Assembly: GCF_015767245.1 (NCBI RefSeq)
Contig: NZ_JADOTV010000001.1
Span: 62,001 to 126,000 of the forward strand
Source of the DNA: Aureivirga sp. CE67
Lineage (GTDB): Bacteria > Bacteroidota > Bacteroidia > Flavobacteriales > Flavobacteriaceae
Length of the DNA stretch: 64,000 bases
Reading direction: 5' to 3'
A program made the position numbers and the translations under genes. Positions within the stretch are counted from its first letter, which is position 1. Every line of letters begins with the position of its first letter. Positions 16,615-24,793 of the stretch are shown piece by piece. The notes beneath the pieces were generated by a model. That model was not told where the DNA came from and ran no database searches. It saw only the letters and a program-made list of their open reading frames with translations.

Positions 16615-18321
16615 CTATATTTTAGTCAATCTTTCACAAAATTCTGGATATTCTACTTTTAATTTTTCTATTTGCGAATCGGATAATTTCAAATAAAATA
16701 TTTTATCAAAACAAATCAAATTTATACCCAATCCTTTTATCGAATTTATGATCAAGCTTCGATATCCCATATCAAAATAATCTTCTTCTACTTTATTCAA
16801 TCTCGAATATTTGATTCCATCTAACTCAAAAGAAAACAACGACTCTAACTCTTGATTTGTAAAAGTATCCAATATATGTTCTGGAAAATAATCTGTTCCT
16901 AAAAAATCAAAAAAACGAAGTACTTCTTCCTCGTAAGGTCTTTCCAAATCAGTCATTATTTCAGGAAAACAAAACATTGTATTTGGAAAGTAAGAAATAA
17001 TTTCTTCCAAACTTGAAACAGTATTTTCAATACAATTCCGAATTCCCATTCGAATTTCATCTTTAGTCAATTGATCAAAAAAACCAATTTCTTCCAAAAG
17101 AATAATCCCTTTTTGCGTTTTTGATGGGGAAAAAACACGATCGAAACCTTCTCCTCCAATAAAATCAAAATGATTTTTATATTCCCAAAGCTCTAATAAT
17201 TCTCTTTGTTTGTAATTTATAGAAAGAAAATAAAAATCTATTTGTTCTGTTTGCTGGTTGTAGTTTTGAGTCGCTAAGCAAAGTTCTTCTCTATTTTTTT
17301 CTTTTAAAAACTTATTTACTGGATCTAAAAACTGACTAAATAAATTCAATTTATAACCACCAGAATAGATAAAAACAGGAATTACAGTTCCATAAAAATG
17401 CCCATCAACTTTGAAATGAAAAACCAATTCGAAAGAATCTTCTTTTTCATTTCTAATTTTCACAGAATATTCTTCGATAATAAACCCATCTACAACTTTA
17501 CTTAACTCTTTAAAAATCGTAAAATATTGATTAATCAAGACTTCTTTTTCGTAATAAACCGGACTACTCCACTTTAAAACATTTTCACAAGAATCTAAAA
17601 CCTCAAAAATGGACTTCAATTTATTTTTCTTATAACTAGAAGACAAAGCAGCGTAAGTTTCTTCTGTCATGAATTTCTCTATCTTTAATCTTTTAAGTAT
17701 TTCTTGTTGTTTTAAATATTCCGAACCATAATTTTCTTTTTCATTTAATTTTTTCGCAGCATAATCAATTACGGCAGATTCGATAAATAATTGTTCGTTA
17801 TCTATATTAGATAAAACTTCATTTAAAACAGTATCATCAATCAAACCAATAATTTGTAAATCGAATAATGTTCTTGTAATTGTTTTTCCTAAAACACTCC
17901 TTTTTGGGTGAATAATATTGGTTTCATCAAGTTGAATTGAAGGAATTTCATCCAAAGAAAAAACCATTTCAACATCATAAGTTACTTCTTCATTTTCTAT
18001 CTCAGCTTCAATTTTATAAGCTTTTGAATTAAAATATTTTTTCTCAAATTCTTTTTCAACATCAATAATATTCCCCTCTTCTCTTTTTTCCAACAAAGAC
18101 TCATACATATTGAGCCCAGTTCGATATTCAAAATCATTTTGAAAAAAATTGACCAATAAATACAAGATTTTTGTCCTTGTTAGTAAATCTTCTTCTTTCA
18201 ATTTTTCAATAAATAATTCTTTACCTTTTTTAGATAAAATTGCTGTATCACTTAACAATTCTACATAAAACAAAGCTTCTGATTTCTTTAAAAAAGATTT
18301 ATTATTTTCAAATTCCATCAT
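16615..18321 (-). CDS. Large cytosolic protein of unknown function
   Basis: About 568 aa from the double ATG at 18321/18318; a TTG-initiated form 15 codons longer (18366) is possible and its extra residues (SIEYLYYRV) look coding. No signal peptide or membrane helix. Mostly helical and acidic with many Lys-Glu stretches in the N-terminal ~280 residues, then a mixed region (EEYSVKIRNEKEDSFELVFHF, GTVIPVFIYSGGYKLNLF) and a C-terminal domain with DFLGTDYFPEHILDTF and ELDGIKYSRL. I recognise no family. It heads a two-gene unit with the lipoprotein at 16061. Confidence 0.7.
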   Translation of the reverse strand: MMEFENNKSFLKKSEALFYVELLSDTAILSKKGKELFIEKLKEEDLLTRTKILYLLVNFFQNDFEYRTGLNMYESLLEKREEGNIIDVEKEFEKKYFNSKAYKIEAEIENEEVTYDVEMVFSLDEIPSIQLDETNIIHPKRSVLGKTITRTLFDLQIIGLIDDTVLNEVLSNIDNEQLFIESAVIDYAAKKLNEKENYGSEYLKQQEILKRLKIEKFMTEETYAALSSSYKKNKLKSIFEVLDSCENVLKWSSPVYYEKEVLINQYFTIFKELSKVVDGFIIEEYSVKIRNEKEDSFELVFHFKVDGHFYGTVIPVFIYSGGYKLNLFSQFLDPVNKFLKEKNREELCLATQNYNQQTEQIDFYFLSINYKQRELLELWEYKNHFDFIGGEGFDRVFSPSKTQKGIILLEEIGFFDQLTKDEIRMGIRNCIENTVSSLEEIISYFPNTMFCFPEIMTDLERPYEEEVLRFFDFLGTDYFPEHILDTFTNQELESLFSFELDGIKYSRLNKVEEDYFDMGYRSLIINSIKGLGINLICFDKIFYLKLSDSQIEKLKVEYPEFCERLTKI

Positions 18322-18432
18322 AACTCGATAGTATAAATATTCAATACTTAAGTTATGGATTTTCAAGCAATTATCTTAATTTTTATTAAAAAATTTTATA
18401 AATAAAAACCTGATAATCAGAATACTAAACAA

Positions 18433-18464
18433 AAAACAGGAAATCCTAAAGAATTTCCTGTTTT
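18433..18464 (-). terminator. Terminator after TauE/SafE-like gene
   Basis: Perfect 12-bp stem AAAACAGGAAAT/ATTTCCTGTTTT with an 8-nt loop, 44 nt past the stop at 18508; T-run follows on the minus strand. Confidence 0.8.
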
Positions 18465-18507
18465 GCAAATTATATTTTTATATTTAGCGAACTTTAATGC
18501 AAAATTA

Positions 18508-18876
18508 TCATTTACTAAAGATTAATTTTAAAGCAACTATAATCATAATCACACCAAAGATTTTTTTCAACATCGCTTGATTGATTACTAAAGCAATTTT
18601 TGACCCGAAAAATCCACCAATGATAAAAAAAGCTGCCACCACTGCTGCTATTTTCCAATCAATTGGTTCGCTTTTATGATAATTCATCACAGCAAGAATC
18701 GTAACAGGCGGAAGCATTACAGCCAAACTCATTCCCTGAGCATTGTGGTGCGTAAGTCCTAAAAAATAGGCAAACATCGGAACCATCAGAATTCCTCCAC
18801 CAACACCAACTAATCCGCTTAGCATTCCTGCGCAAACTCCAATTAAAATCGCTAATAATAATGTTGTCATTTTCAT
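18508..18876 (-). CDS. Half-length TauE/SafE family membrane protein
   Basis: 122 aa with four membrane helices. Starts with the family signature LSGLVGVGGGILMVPMF, followed by HHNAQGMSLAVMLPP and GGFFGSKIA. Full TauE/SafE sulfite/sulfonate exporters have two such repeats (about 250 aa), so this single-repeat version probably dimerises to make a transporter. There is no sign of a lost second half downstream, where a strong terminator sits. It starts 6 nt after the lytic transglycosylase stop. The Met3 start is an alternative. Substrate unknown. Confidence 0.8.
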   Translation of the reverse strand: MKMTTLLLAILIGVCAGMLSGLVGVGGGILMVPMFAYFLGLTHHNAQGMSLAVMLPPVTILAVMNYHKSEPIDWKIAAVVAAFFIIGGFFGSKIALVINQAMLKKIFGVIMIIVALKLIFSK

Positions 18877-18882
18877 TTATAA

Positions 18883-19806
18883 TTATTGAGGTAATTTTAT
18901 CGTGTATTTTTTTCTTGATTTATTGTTCAATTTACTCTGACGTAACCAAGGATTGTAGATTTTCAATTTCTTGTAATTCGTATTCATTTTAATTGCAAAA
19001 TCAGCCAAACTAGTAATTGCAGTATCTACTTCTACTCTTTTAAACTCTGGATGTTTGTACAAATCTTCTTCTTCGTAACTAAACCCGTACTTGAAAGGAT
19101 TTCCTAAAATTTCTTTTACAGCAATAATTCTAGGCACATAACGAGAAGTTTCGGAAACCAAAAGTAAATCGTAATAATTATCTACTTTCTGCGCTTTCAT
19201 TCTTCTAGAAACTCCAGCATTTCCTGCATTATAAGCTGCTGCTGCCAATGTCCAAGAACCAAATCTTTCTTTTGATTTCAATAAATATTTACAAGCAGCT
19301 TCTGTAGATTTTTCGATATCGTATCTTTCATCCACATTATCATTGACTTCCAAACCAAGTTCTCTAGCAGTTTTTTTCATCAATTGCCAATAACCCTTTG
19401 CTCCTGCTGGCGAAGAAACATTCATCAAACCACTTTCAATTACAGCCAAATATTTAAAATCGTCTGGAACGCCGTGTTTTTTCAAAATTGGTTCTATAAT
19501 TGGAAAATATTTTTCCGTTCTTTTGATTAAAAGAAGTCCGTTGGATTGCCAATAAGTATTTACCAAAAGCTCTCGATCAATTCTTTCTTTTACATCATGT
19601 TCTTCTAAAGGAACTTTTTCTCCTGCAAAATTCAAATCTGCTGGAATTTTCAGTGCTTTAATCTCATACAATTTACTTGTATTGATGTCTACCGTATCAC
19701 GCTTTCCTACATATTCTTCTAGCTCATTTAACGGCTTACTATTGATAAGAGTAAGTGTCACACCTAACACCCCAATTATCCCGATATATTTTAATGATTT
19801 ATTCAT
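18883..19806 (-). CDS. Membrane-bound lytic murein transglycosylase (MltD-like)
   Basis: 307 aa. An N-terminal hydrophobic signal/anchor, then a goose-lysozyme/SLT domain with catalytic Glu in LAVIESGLMN, followed by SSPAGAKGYWQLMKKTARELGL, VDERYDIEKSTEAACKYL and AAAAYNAGNAGVSRRM. A LysM-like C-terminal region (SLADFAIKMNTNYKKLKIYNPWL) should bind peptidoglycan. It cleaves the glycan strand to 1,6-anhydro products in this family. Probably co-transcribed with the downstream TauE/SafE gene, 6 nt away. Confidence 0.9.
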   Translation of the reverse strand: MNKSLKYIGIIGVLGVTLTLINSKPLNELEEYVGKRDTVDINTSKLYEIKALKIPADLNFAGEKVPLEEHDVKERIDRELLVNTYWQSNGLLLIKRTEKYFPIIEPILKKHGVPDDFKYLAVIESGLMNVSSPAGAKGYWQLMKKTARELGLEVNDNVDERYDIEKSTEAACKYLLKSKERFGSWTLAAAAYNAGNAGVSRRMKAQKVDNYYDLLLVSETSRYVPRIIAVKEILGNPFKYGFSYEEEDLYKHPEFKRVEVDTAITSLADFAIKMNTNYKKLKIYNPWLRQSKLNNKSRKKYTIKLPQ

Positions 19807-20059
19807 AACCCCTCATTTTTTACTTTACTTAAAATTATCAATTTCAAAATAAAATTGAAAGTTCCAATTTATTAAAATTTCCTTTAAATTCAAGGATTTA
19901 CTCTAATAGTTTTTCATTTTTTTATTTCTATTTGATTTTAATTTTTTAAGCTTAATATTTAATAAAAACAACCTTACTTAACATAATTTTCAACGCGATA
20001 AAAGACATTTAATTATCAATAATCATTTATTTTTGAAAAAAATATTTTAAAAAAATCTG

Positions 20060-20479
20060 ATGGAAATAAAAACTTGTAATAAATCTTCAATTCAAAAAAT
20101 CGTAGACGGAATCAATAATTATAATCTTCAGCAAGTTGCTGCACTTGCTCCTACTTGGACACCTCTTGAATTTCATATGGAAAACGAAGAAAAAGAAATT
20201 ATTGGTGGAGTTTTAGGTGGAATTGGTTATTGGAATGGTTTGGAAATTAAAATTCTTTGGGTAGAAGAAAATTATCGAAAAGAAGGAATTGGTTCAAAAC
20301 TTTTAAAACATATTGAAAACATTGCCAAAGAAAAAGGCGCAACTATTTCAATGTTGGACACTTTTAATTTTCAAGCAAAAGATTTTTATTTGAAAAATGG
20401 CTATCAGATTTTTGGAGAAATTGATAATTTCCCTGAAGGTCATCAACGTGTTTATCTTTCTAAAAAACTAAATTCCTAA
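20060..20479 (+). CDS. GNAT family N-acetyltransferase
   Basis: 139 aa. Acetyl-CoA binding motif A: IKILWVEENYRKEGIGSKLLKHIENIAKEKGA (R-x-E-G-I-G-S pyrophosphate loop), with an early strand EKEIIGGVLGGIGYW and a late YLKNGYQIFGEI, the usual motif B. Acceptor unknown. A TATTTTTG box lies at 20028-20035. The 3' end overlaps the convergent response-regulator gene by 12 nt. Confidence 0.88.
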   Translation: MEIKTCNKSSIQKIVDGINNYNLQQVAALAPTWTPLEFHMENEEKEIIGGVLGGIGYWNGLEIKILWVEENYRKEGIGSKLLKHIENIAKEKGATISMLDTFNFQAKDFYLKNGYQIFGEIDNFPEGHQRVYLSKKLNS

Positions 20480-21193
20480 TTTTTCAAAAACTTCCTCTTT
20501 GTAGGTTTCTCCTATCGGAATTCTTTGTTTTTCTATAATCACCTTTGATTTTTGAACTGAATTGATAAAATCAACATTTACGATATAAGAACGATGAATT
20601 CGTAGAAAATTTACAGGAAGTTTTTTCAATATTTCTTTAAAACTAGAAAGCGTTAAAATAGCTTTATCAGCATTTTTTAGATAAATTTTGATATAATCTT
20701 TTAAACCCTGAATATAAACAATCTCGGAAAGATTTATCTTAAGGTTTTCATATTCTGATTTTACAAAAATATATTCTGGTAATGAAGTTGTTTGGTTGTT
20801 TTGTACAGTATTTTGAGTGGAAATATTTTCTTGTTTGGCTTCAAATTTTTCTTTTGCTTTATTCACAGCTTTTAAAAACCTTGGAAAAGCAATTGGTTTC
20901 AACAAATAATCTGTTGCATTTAAATTAAAACCTTCCAAAGCGTATTCTGAATAAGCTGTTGTAAAAATCACCTGAACTTCGGAGTTTTGAAGAGATTTTA
21001 CCATTTCTACTCCTGTCAGATTTGGCATTTCTATATCTAAAAATAACAAATCAACTTTGTTTGAATTTAAAAAAACAAAAGCATCTAGCGCATTATTAAA
21101 TGTTTTAACAACTTCCAAAAATGGAATTTTTTCTGTAAAAGCTTCTATGATATCTACTGCCAATGGCTCATCATCAATAATCAAACATTTCAT
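20468..21193 (-). CDS. LytTR-family response regulator
   Basis: 241 aa. Receiver domain: acidic pocket LIIDDEP, phospho-acceptor D53 in LLFLDIEMPNLTG, TTAYSEYALEGF and K in TDYLLKPIAF. A Gln/Asn linker precedes a LytTR DNA-binding domain (IFVKSEYENLKINLSEIVYI ... FLRIHRSYIVNVDFI). The start codon overlaps the histidine kinase stop by 4 nt (ATGA), so translation is coupled. Likely target: the divergent envelope genes at 22.7-27.3 kb, by proximity only. Confidence 0.95.
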   Translation of the reverse strand: MKCLIIDDEPLAVDIIEAFTEKIPFLEVVKTFNNALDAFVFLNSNKVDLLFLDIEMPNLTGVEMVKSLQNSEVQVIFTTAYSEYALEGFNLNATDYLLKPIAFPRFLKAVNKAKEKFEAKQENISTQNTVQNNQTTSLPEYIFVKSEYENLKINLSEIVYIQGLKDYIKIYLKNADKAILTLSSFKEILKKLPVNFLRIHRSYIVNVDFINSVQKSKVIIEKQRIPIGETYKEEVFEKLGI

Positions 21194-22239
21194 AGTTTCA
21201 GGTTTAAAATTAATTCAATTTGGTATGTTTTTTTGTCCGATTGTACTTTTAAATCATATTGTTTTGGATAAAGCAAATCTAATCTTTCTCGAGTATTCTT
21301 TAGACCTATTCCGTAACTTTCTTGCTTTTGATCTAACACTCCAATATTGTTTTCACAAAAGAAAAACAAACGTTCTTTTTCTATATAAACTCGAACATCT
21401 ATTTTGGTTTCTCCAGCATTATTGGTTCCGTATTTAAAAGCATTTTCGACAAAAGAAATCAACATTAAAGGTTTTATTTTATAACTCGAATATTCACCTT
21501 CAATTTTCAGCTTTACATTTTCGTTATTTGCAATTCTTAGCTTTTGTAGCTCAAAATAATTTCGGATATAATCTAATTCCTTCTCTAAAGGAACAAACTC
21601 ACTATCTGTTTGATACAACATATAGCGCATCAAATCGGAAAGTGTAATAATTGCTTCAGGAGCTTTGTCAGATTTTTTTACAGTAAGCGAATAAATACTA
21701 TTTAAAGAATTGAATAAAAAATGTGGATTTATTTGATGTTTTAAAAACTCTAATTTATCAACTACTTTTTGTTTCTCTGCTTCTTTTTTTCGTTTTTCAG
21801 TTTGATTCCATTCTTCAAAAATACGATTGGAAACTCCAATAAAAATCAACAACATATTCATGATAAAAGTAATAGAATGTGTCAAAATTTTAGGAGGTCC
21901 TTTCCAGTCTTTCATTAATACTCCAAATTGTTCAGCTTTCATTAAAGATTCAAACCTTCTTGGAATTGGAAATATTTTTTCAAACAAAAAAGTAAAAGCA
22001 AAACATATAAAAAGAATGATAACGATATAACTCAACCATCTTTTATTCATCAGAATATATGGTACAAGAAAAAGGTAGTTTATATAATATAAAATAATAT
22101 TGAAACCAATTCGGATAAAAATTCTGTAGGAAATACTTTCTGTAACATAGTATAACTGCATTATACTGGCCAGACTAAAAATTAACCATATCAAGACATG
22201 TCTTAAAACGACCTCGTTACTTTTGATGAATTTCCACAT
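21190..22239 (-). CDS. LytS/AlgZ-type sensor histidine kinase
   Basis: About 349 aa from ATG 22239 (a GTG three codons upstream is possible). Four membrane helices in the first ~140 residues and no separate sensor domain, then a coiled segment (RKKEAEKQKVVDKLEFL) and a His_kinase domain with the phospho-acceptor His in HQINPHFLFNSLNSIYSL. The ATPase part has LISFVENAFKYGTNN and YGIGLKNTRERLDLLYP. This is the typical partner of LytTR regulators. The signal might be the lipoproteins or barrel in the same gene group; that is inference. Confidence 0.94.
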   Translation of the reverse strand: MWKFIKSNEVVLRHVLIWLIFSLASIMQLYYVTESISYRIFIRIGFNIILYYINYLFLVPYILMNKRWLSYIVIILFICFAFTFLFEKIFPIPRRFESLMKAEQFGVLMKDWKGPPKILTHSITFIMNMLLIFIGVSNRIFEEWNQTEKRKKEAEKQKVVDKLEFLKHQINPHFLFNSLNSIYSLTVKKSDKAPEAIITLSDLMRYMLYQTDSEFVPLEKELDYIRNYFELQKLRIANNENVKLKIEGEYSSYKIKPLMLISFVENAFKYGTNNAGETKIDVRVYIEKERLFFFCENNIGVLDQKQESYGIGLKNTRERLDLLYPKQYDLKVQSDKKTYQIELILNLKL

Positions 22240-22264
22240 TTCTCTCACTTTAAATTTCTTTAAA

Positions 22265-22582
22265 TTAATTACAATTTATATTAATTCCTAATCGAACTAA
22301 TTCTTCTTTTGTAATGGTTGGGCTCTTTTTATTTTTAATTTTTTTCAAAACAGTTTCTGCAGTATTTTCTGCATCTTGCTTTGTTTCAAATGATTTTTTA
22401 CAATCTATTACTGGAATATGTTCTTGTTTGATAAAAAGTTTTCCTTGTCGAATAATTTCATATCCATAACCTTGATTTTGTTGCGTTATGCTCAATTCAA
22501 ACTCTTTCGTATTTTGATTGCAAGAGAAATACAAAATAACCATAAGAATTTTCAGAACTACAAACTTCATTATTTTTTTCAT
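22265..22582 (-). CDS. DUF4907 lipoprotein
   Basis: 105 aa from ATG 22582 (a TTG two codons earlier is less likely). Lipobox at ILYFSC. The body GYGYEIIRQGKLFIKQEHIPVI ... FETKQDAENTAETVLKKI ... PTITKEELVRLGI fits the DUF4907 pattern as I remember it. It lies 25 nt before the kinase start, so kinase and regulator are likely in its transcript. A hairpin (22596-22661) separates it from the kelch gene. Function unknown; possibly a periplasmic modulator of the kinase (inference). Confidence 0.75.
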   Translation of the reverse strand: MKKIMKFVVLKILMVILYFSCNQNTKEFELSITQQNQGYGYEIIRQGKLFIKQEHIPVIDCKKSFETKQDAENTAETVLKKIKNKKSPTITKEELVRLGININCN

Positions 22583-22595
22583 AAACAAAAGAATT

Positions 22596-22661
22596 AAAAA
22601 AACTCATCCACTTTCAAAAAACCATTTAGTATAATAATTATGAAAACAAAAGTGAATGAGT
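22596..22661 (-). terminator. Long-loop hairpin between kelch and DUF4907 genes
   Basis: Minus strand: arms ACTCATTCACTTT and AAAGTGGATGAGT (13 bp with one G-U pair) enclose a 34-nt loop, followed by TTTTTTT. Lies 46 nt past the kelch gene stop. Confidence 0.55.
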
Positions 22662-22706
22662 CGAATAATAAAACGAAATTATTTAATGAGAGTATTTCAA
22701 TTGTAA

Positions 22707-23699
22707 TTAATCTTCATCATCAAATTCTTCAAACGGAAACAGCTCGAAATTATCATCAAAATACAAAGAACCTGTTCTACCTAATAACACATAAGCTCTT
22801 CCGTTTATATTAAATCCTGAAGCATCTTGTCTAGAAACACCCTCAATAGCAGTTGTTTCTTCCCACGAATCATCTAAAGGATCGTATTGCCAAGTACTAT
22901 AAAGAGCTCCTCCGTTATAACCTGTCGTAAAAAAACCATATCCACCAACAGACAGACCAACAGAGTTTGCTCTTAATATTGTATAACCATCATCAATATC
23001 TTCATCAATATCTTTCTTTTTTGTCCAAGTTTCAGAGTTTGGGTCAAACATCCAGAAATCTGTTTTATAAATCCCATTACTTACTCCTGTTCCTAAATAA
23101 ATATTTCCATCTATCTCGAAAGTAGCAGCCGAACGTCTTTTTTCTCCACCAAAACCAACAATTTCAGTCCAAGTATCAGAGTTTGGATCATATTTCCAAA
23201 AATCTTTCTTATCGTTTGTTCCATCGTATCCTGTTCCTAAAAATCCTTTTCCGGCACCATCAAAAGCTACAGCAGATCTTCTTTGTCCACCACCAAAATC
23301 AGCCTTTTGTTCCCAAGAATTCGATCCTGGATTGTATTCCCAAAAATCACTTAACTCAACAGAATCATCATAACCAGTTCCGATATAACCTTTGTCATTT
23401 ATAGCAAGACCAACAGCAGAACTTCTTGGTACTCCAGGAAAATCAGCTTTTTGCGCCCAATAATCCCCATCACTATTATATTCCCAAAAGTCACTTAAAT
23501 AATCATCTCCATCATATCCTGTTCCGATATAACCTTTATTTCCTATGGTGAAACTTGCTGCACTACTTCTCGGAATTCCATCAAAAACAGATCTTTCCAC
23601 CCAATTTCCGATTTCTGTATCATCTTCATCCGAACATCCTACAAAGGAAATTACCAACAGTAACATTCCTATTTTATAAATTAAATTCATCTTATTCAT
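22707..23699 (-). CDS. Kelch-repeat lipoprotein
   Basis: 330 aa with a lipoprotein signal (GMLLLVISFVGCSDED). Six kelch-type blades repeat RxSAxxFxIxxKGYIGTGYDG...DFWEYNPxSxxW at about 48-residue intervals, enough for one beta-propeller. It should sit in the outer membrane or periplasm. It lies 12 nt downstream of the DUF6268 barrel gene. Similar kelch lipoproteins accompany DUF4270 proteins in other flavobacteria, as I recall. Ligand unknown; the copper-site residues of true galactose oxidase are not evident. Confidence 0.85.
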   Translation of the reverse strand: MNKMNLIYKIGMLLLVISFVGCSDEDDTEIGNWVERSVFDGIPRSSAASFTIGNKGYIGTGYDGDDYLSDFWEYNSDGDYWAQKADFPGVPRSSAVGLAINDKGYIGTGYDDSVELSDFWEYNPGSNSWEQKADFGGGQRRSAVAFDGAGKGFLGTGYDGTNDKKDFWKYDPNSDTWTEIVGFGGEKRRSAATFEIDGNIYLGTGVSNGIYKTDFWMFDPNSETWTKKKDIDEDIDDGYTILRANSVGLSVGGYGFFTTGYNGGALYSTWQYDPLDDSWEETTAIEGVSRQDASGFNINGRAYVLLGRTGSLYFDDNFELFPFEEFDDED

Positions 23700-23711
23700 T
23701 ATTATCTCTAT

Positions 23712-24572
23712 TTATCGTGTGAAATTAAATTTGATTCCTGTTGAAAATGAAAAACCGTTTGTAGTATCAAAATTGTAAACCTCTTCTTTATCATCATCCA
23801 AAAGCGAATAATTATTCCAAAGTGTATAACCTGCTTTCCCAAAAATGGACCAAGATTTTGAAAGTTTATAATTATATTCCAAACCAAGAGTTCCTGTATT
23901 TAAAGCAATATCAGAAGCTTTTTTCCCTTCATATAAAAAAGGATTTGAAATATTTGCTTGCATTCCTGAAAGTTCTACTCCAAACTTTACATTTCTCTTT
24001 TTGTCAAAATTATATTTCAAATGCGTACTTGGTAAACCAAGTGTGTAAAGAAATTTTTCATTAACTTTCTTTGTATATCGAACTACTGGAACCAGCATTG
24101 GTTTTCCGAAACGAGCAGTATAAGCTACTCCTAAAGAAAGGTGTGAGAAAGCATTTTTTTTCCCTTTTCTTTTATGAAAAAAAAGACCTCCAGTAGGGAA
24201 TAAATCAGAAGAAGTAACAGAACTTTCTAAAGTAGAACTCAAGGAAATCTTCGCATACGTATGAAAACTCCAAACATCTGAAAGCTTATGAAAATAATTT
24301 AAAGCATAAGAGAAATTATATACTTCTGACAATTCAGATTTATTAATCAGTATATTTTGATCGTAAGAAAAATCATAAACTTCTGCATCAATTCCATGAA
24401 TGAAATAATTTTCTCCTACTTTTGTTGGAAGTTTTAATTTTAAACTTGATTTATTATAATCTACATCTCCTAAAGATTGTAAATCATAAGAAAACTTCAT
24501 TAATTCCAAATCTTGTCCTACCACATTAAAACAAAGAAAAAGCATACATAAAACTGCTATTTTGTTTTTCAT
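23712..24572 (-). CDS. DUF6268-like outer-membrane beta-barrel protein
   Basis: 286 aa with a classical signal peptide (AVLCMLFLCFNVVGQ). The mature part consists of alternating amphipathic strands and ends with Phe/aromatic-type strands (FSFSTGIKFNFTR), as for a beta-barrel. It resembles the DUF6268 family in length and pattern (PTKVGENYFIHGIDAEVYDF, HLSLGVAYTARFGKPMLVPVVRY, YTLGLPSTHLKYNF). It is the first gene of the operon with the kelch lipoprotein and has a near-perfect promoter. Function unknown. Confidence 0.75.
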   Translation of the reverse strand: MKNKIAVLCMLFLCFNVVGQDLELMKFSYDLQSLGDVDYNKSSLKLKLPTKVGENYFIHGIDAEVYDFSYDQNILINKSELSEVYNFSYALNYFHKLSDVWSFHTYAKISLSSTLESSVTSSDLFPTGGLFFHKRKGKKNAFSHLSLGVAYTARFGKPMLVPVVRYTKKVNEKFLYTLGLPSTHLKYNFDKKRNVKFGVELSGMQANISNPFLYEGKKASDIALNTGTLGLEYNYKLSKSWSIFGKAGYTLWNNYSLLDDDKEEVYNFDTTNGFSFSTGIKFNFTR

Positions 24573-24589
24573 CTTAAATAATTTTGAAG

Positions 24590-24619
24590 CAAATGTATTT
24601 TTGAAACAGTCTACGCAAA
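24590..24619 (-). promoter_or_regulatory. Promoter of DUF6268-kelch operon
   Basis: Minus strand: TTTG (24619-24616), 18-nt spacer, TACATTTG (24597-24590), 18 nt before the ATG at 24572. A near-perfect match to the Bacteroidota consensus. Confidence 0.65.
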
Positions 24620-24769
24620 AATCTAATAGATAAACCGTTGTTTTCTCTATACAAAAACTGGTTTTTCATCGACAAAAATCACCTTAAAACTTTATCGATA
24701 AATTATCCGTTTTCATCTATGTTTTCGGGGCGTATATATAACTTTTTATAGCTTCTTTTAAAAGAGAAT

Positions 24770-24777
24770 TACTTTTG
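24770..24777 (+). promoter_or_regulatory. -7-like box of DUF4270 gene
   Basis: TACTTTTG, 17 nt before the ATG at 24794. The -33 side shows only T-rich sequence (CTTTTTATAG), as may be expected for an activator-dependent promoter. Confidence 0.4.
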
Positions 24778-24793
24778 GTCAAAATTTAAAACA

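Noticed and set aside
22707-23699. Calling the kelch lipoprotein a galactose oxidase
   Set aside because: Only kelch blades are visible; the copper-ligand Tyr/His/Cys set is not evident.
24620-24769. LytTR direct-repeat binding sites in the divergent promoter region
   Set aside because: Two CCGTT words occur, but their spacing is about 75 nt and flanks do not fit the family's direct-repeat pattern, so I did not call an operator.
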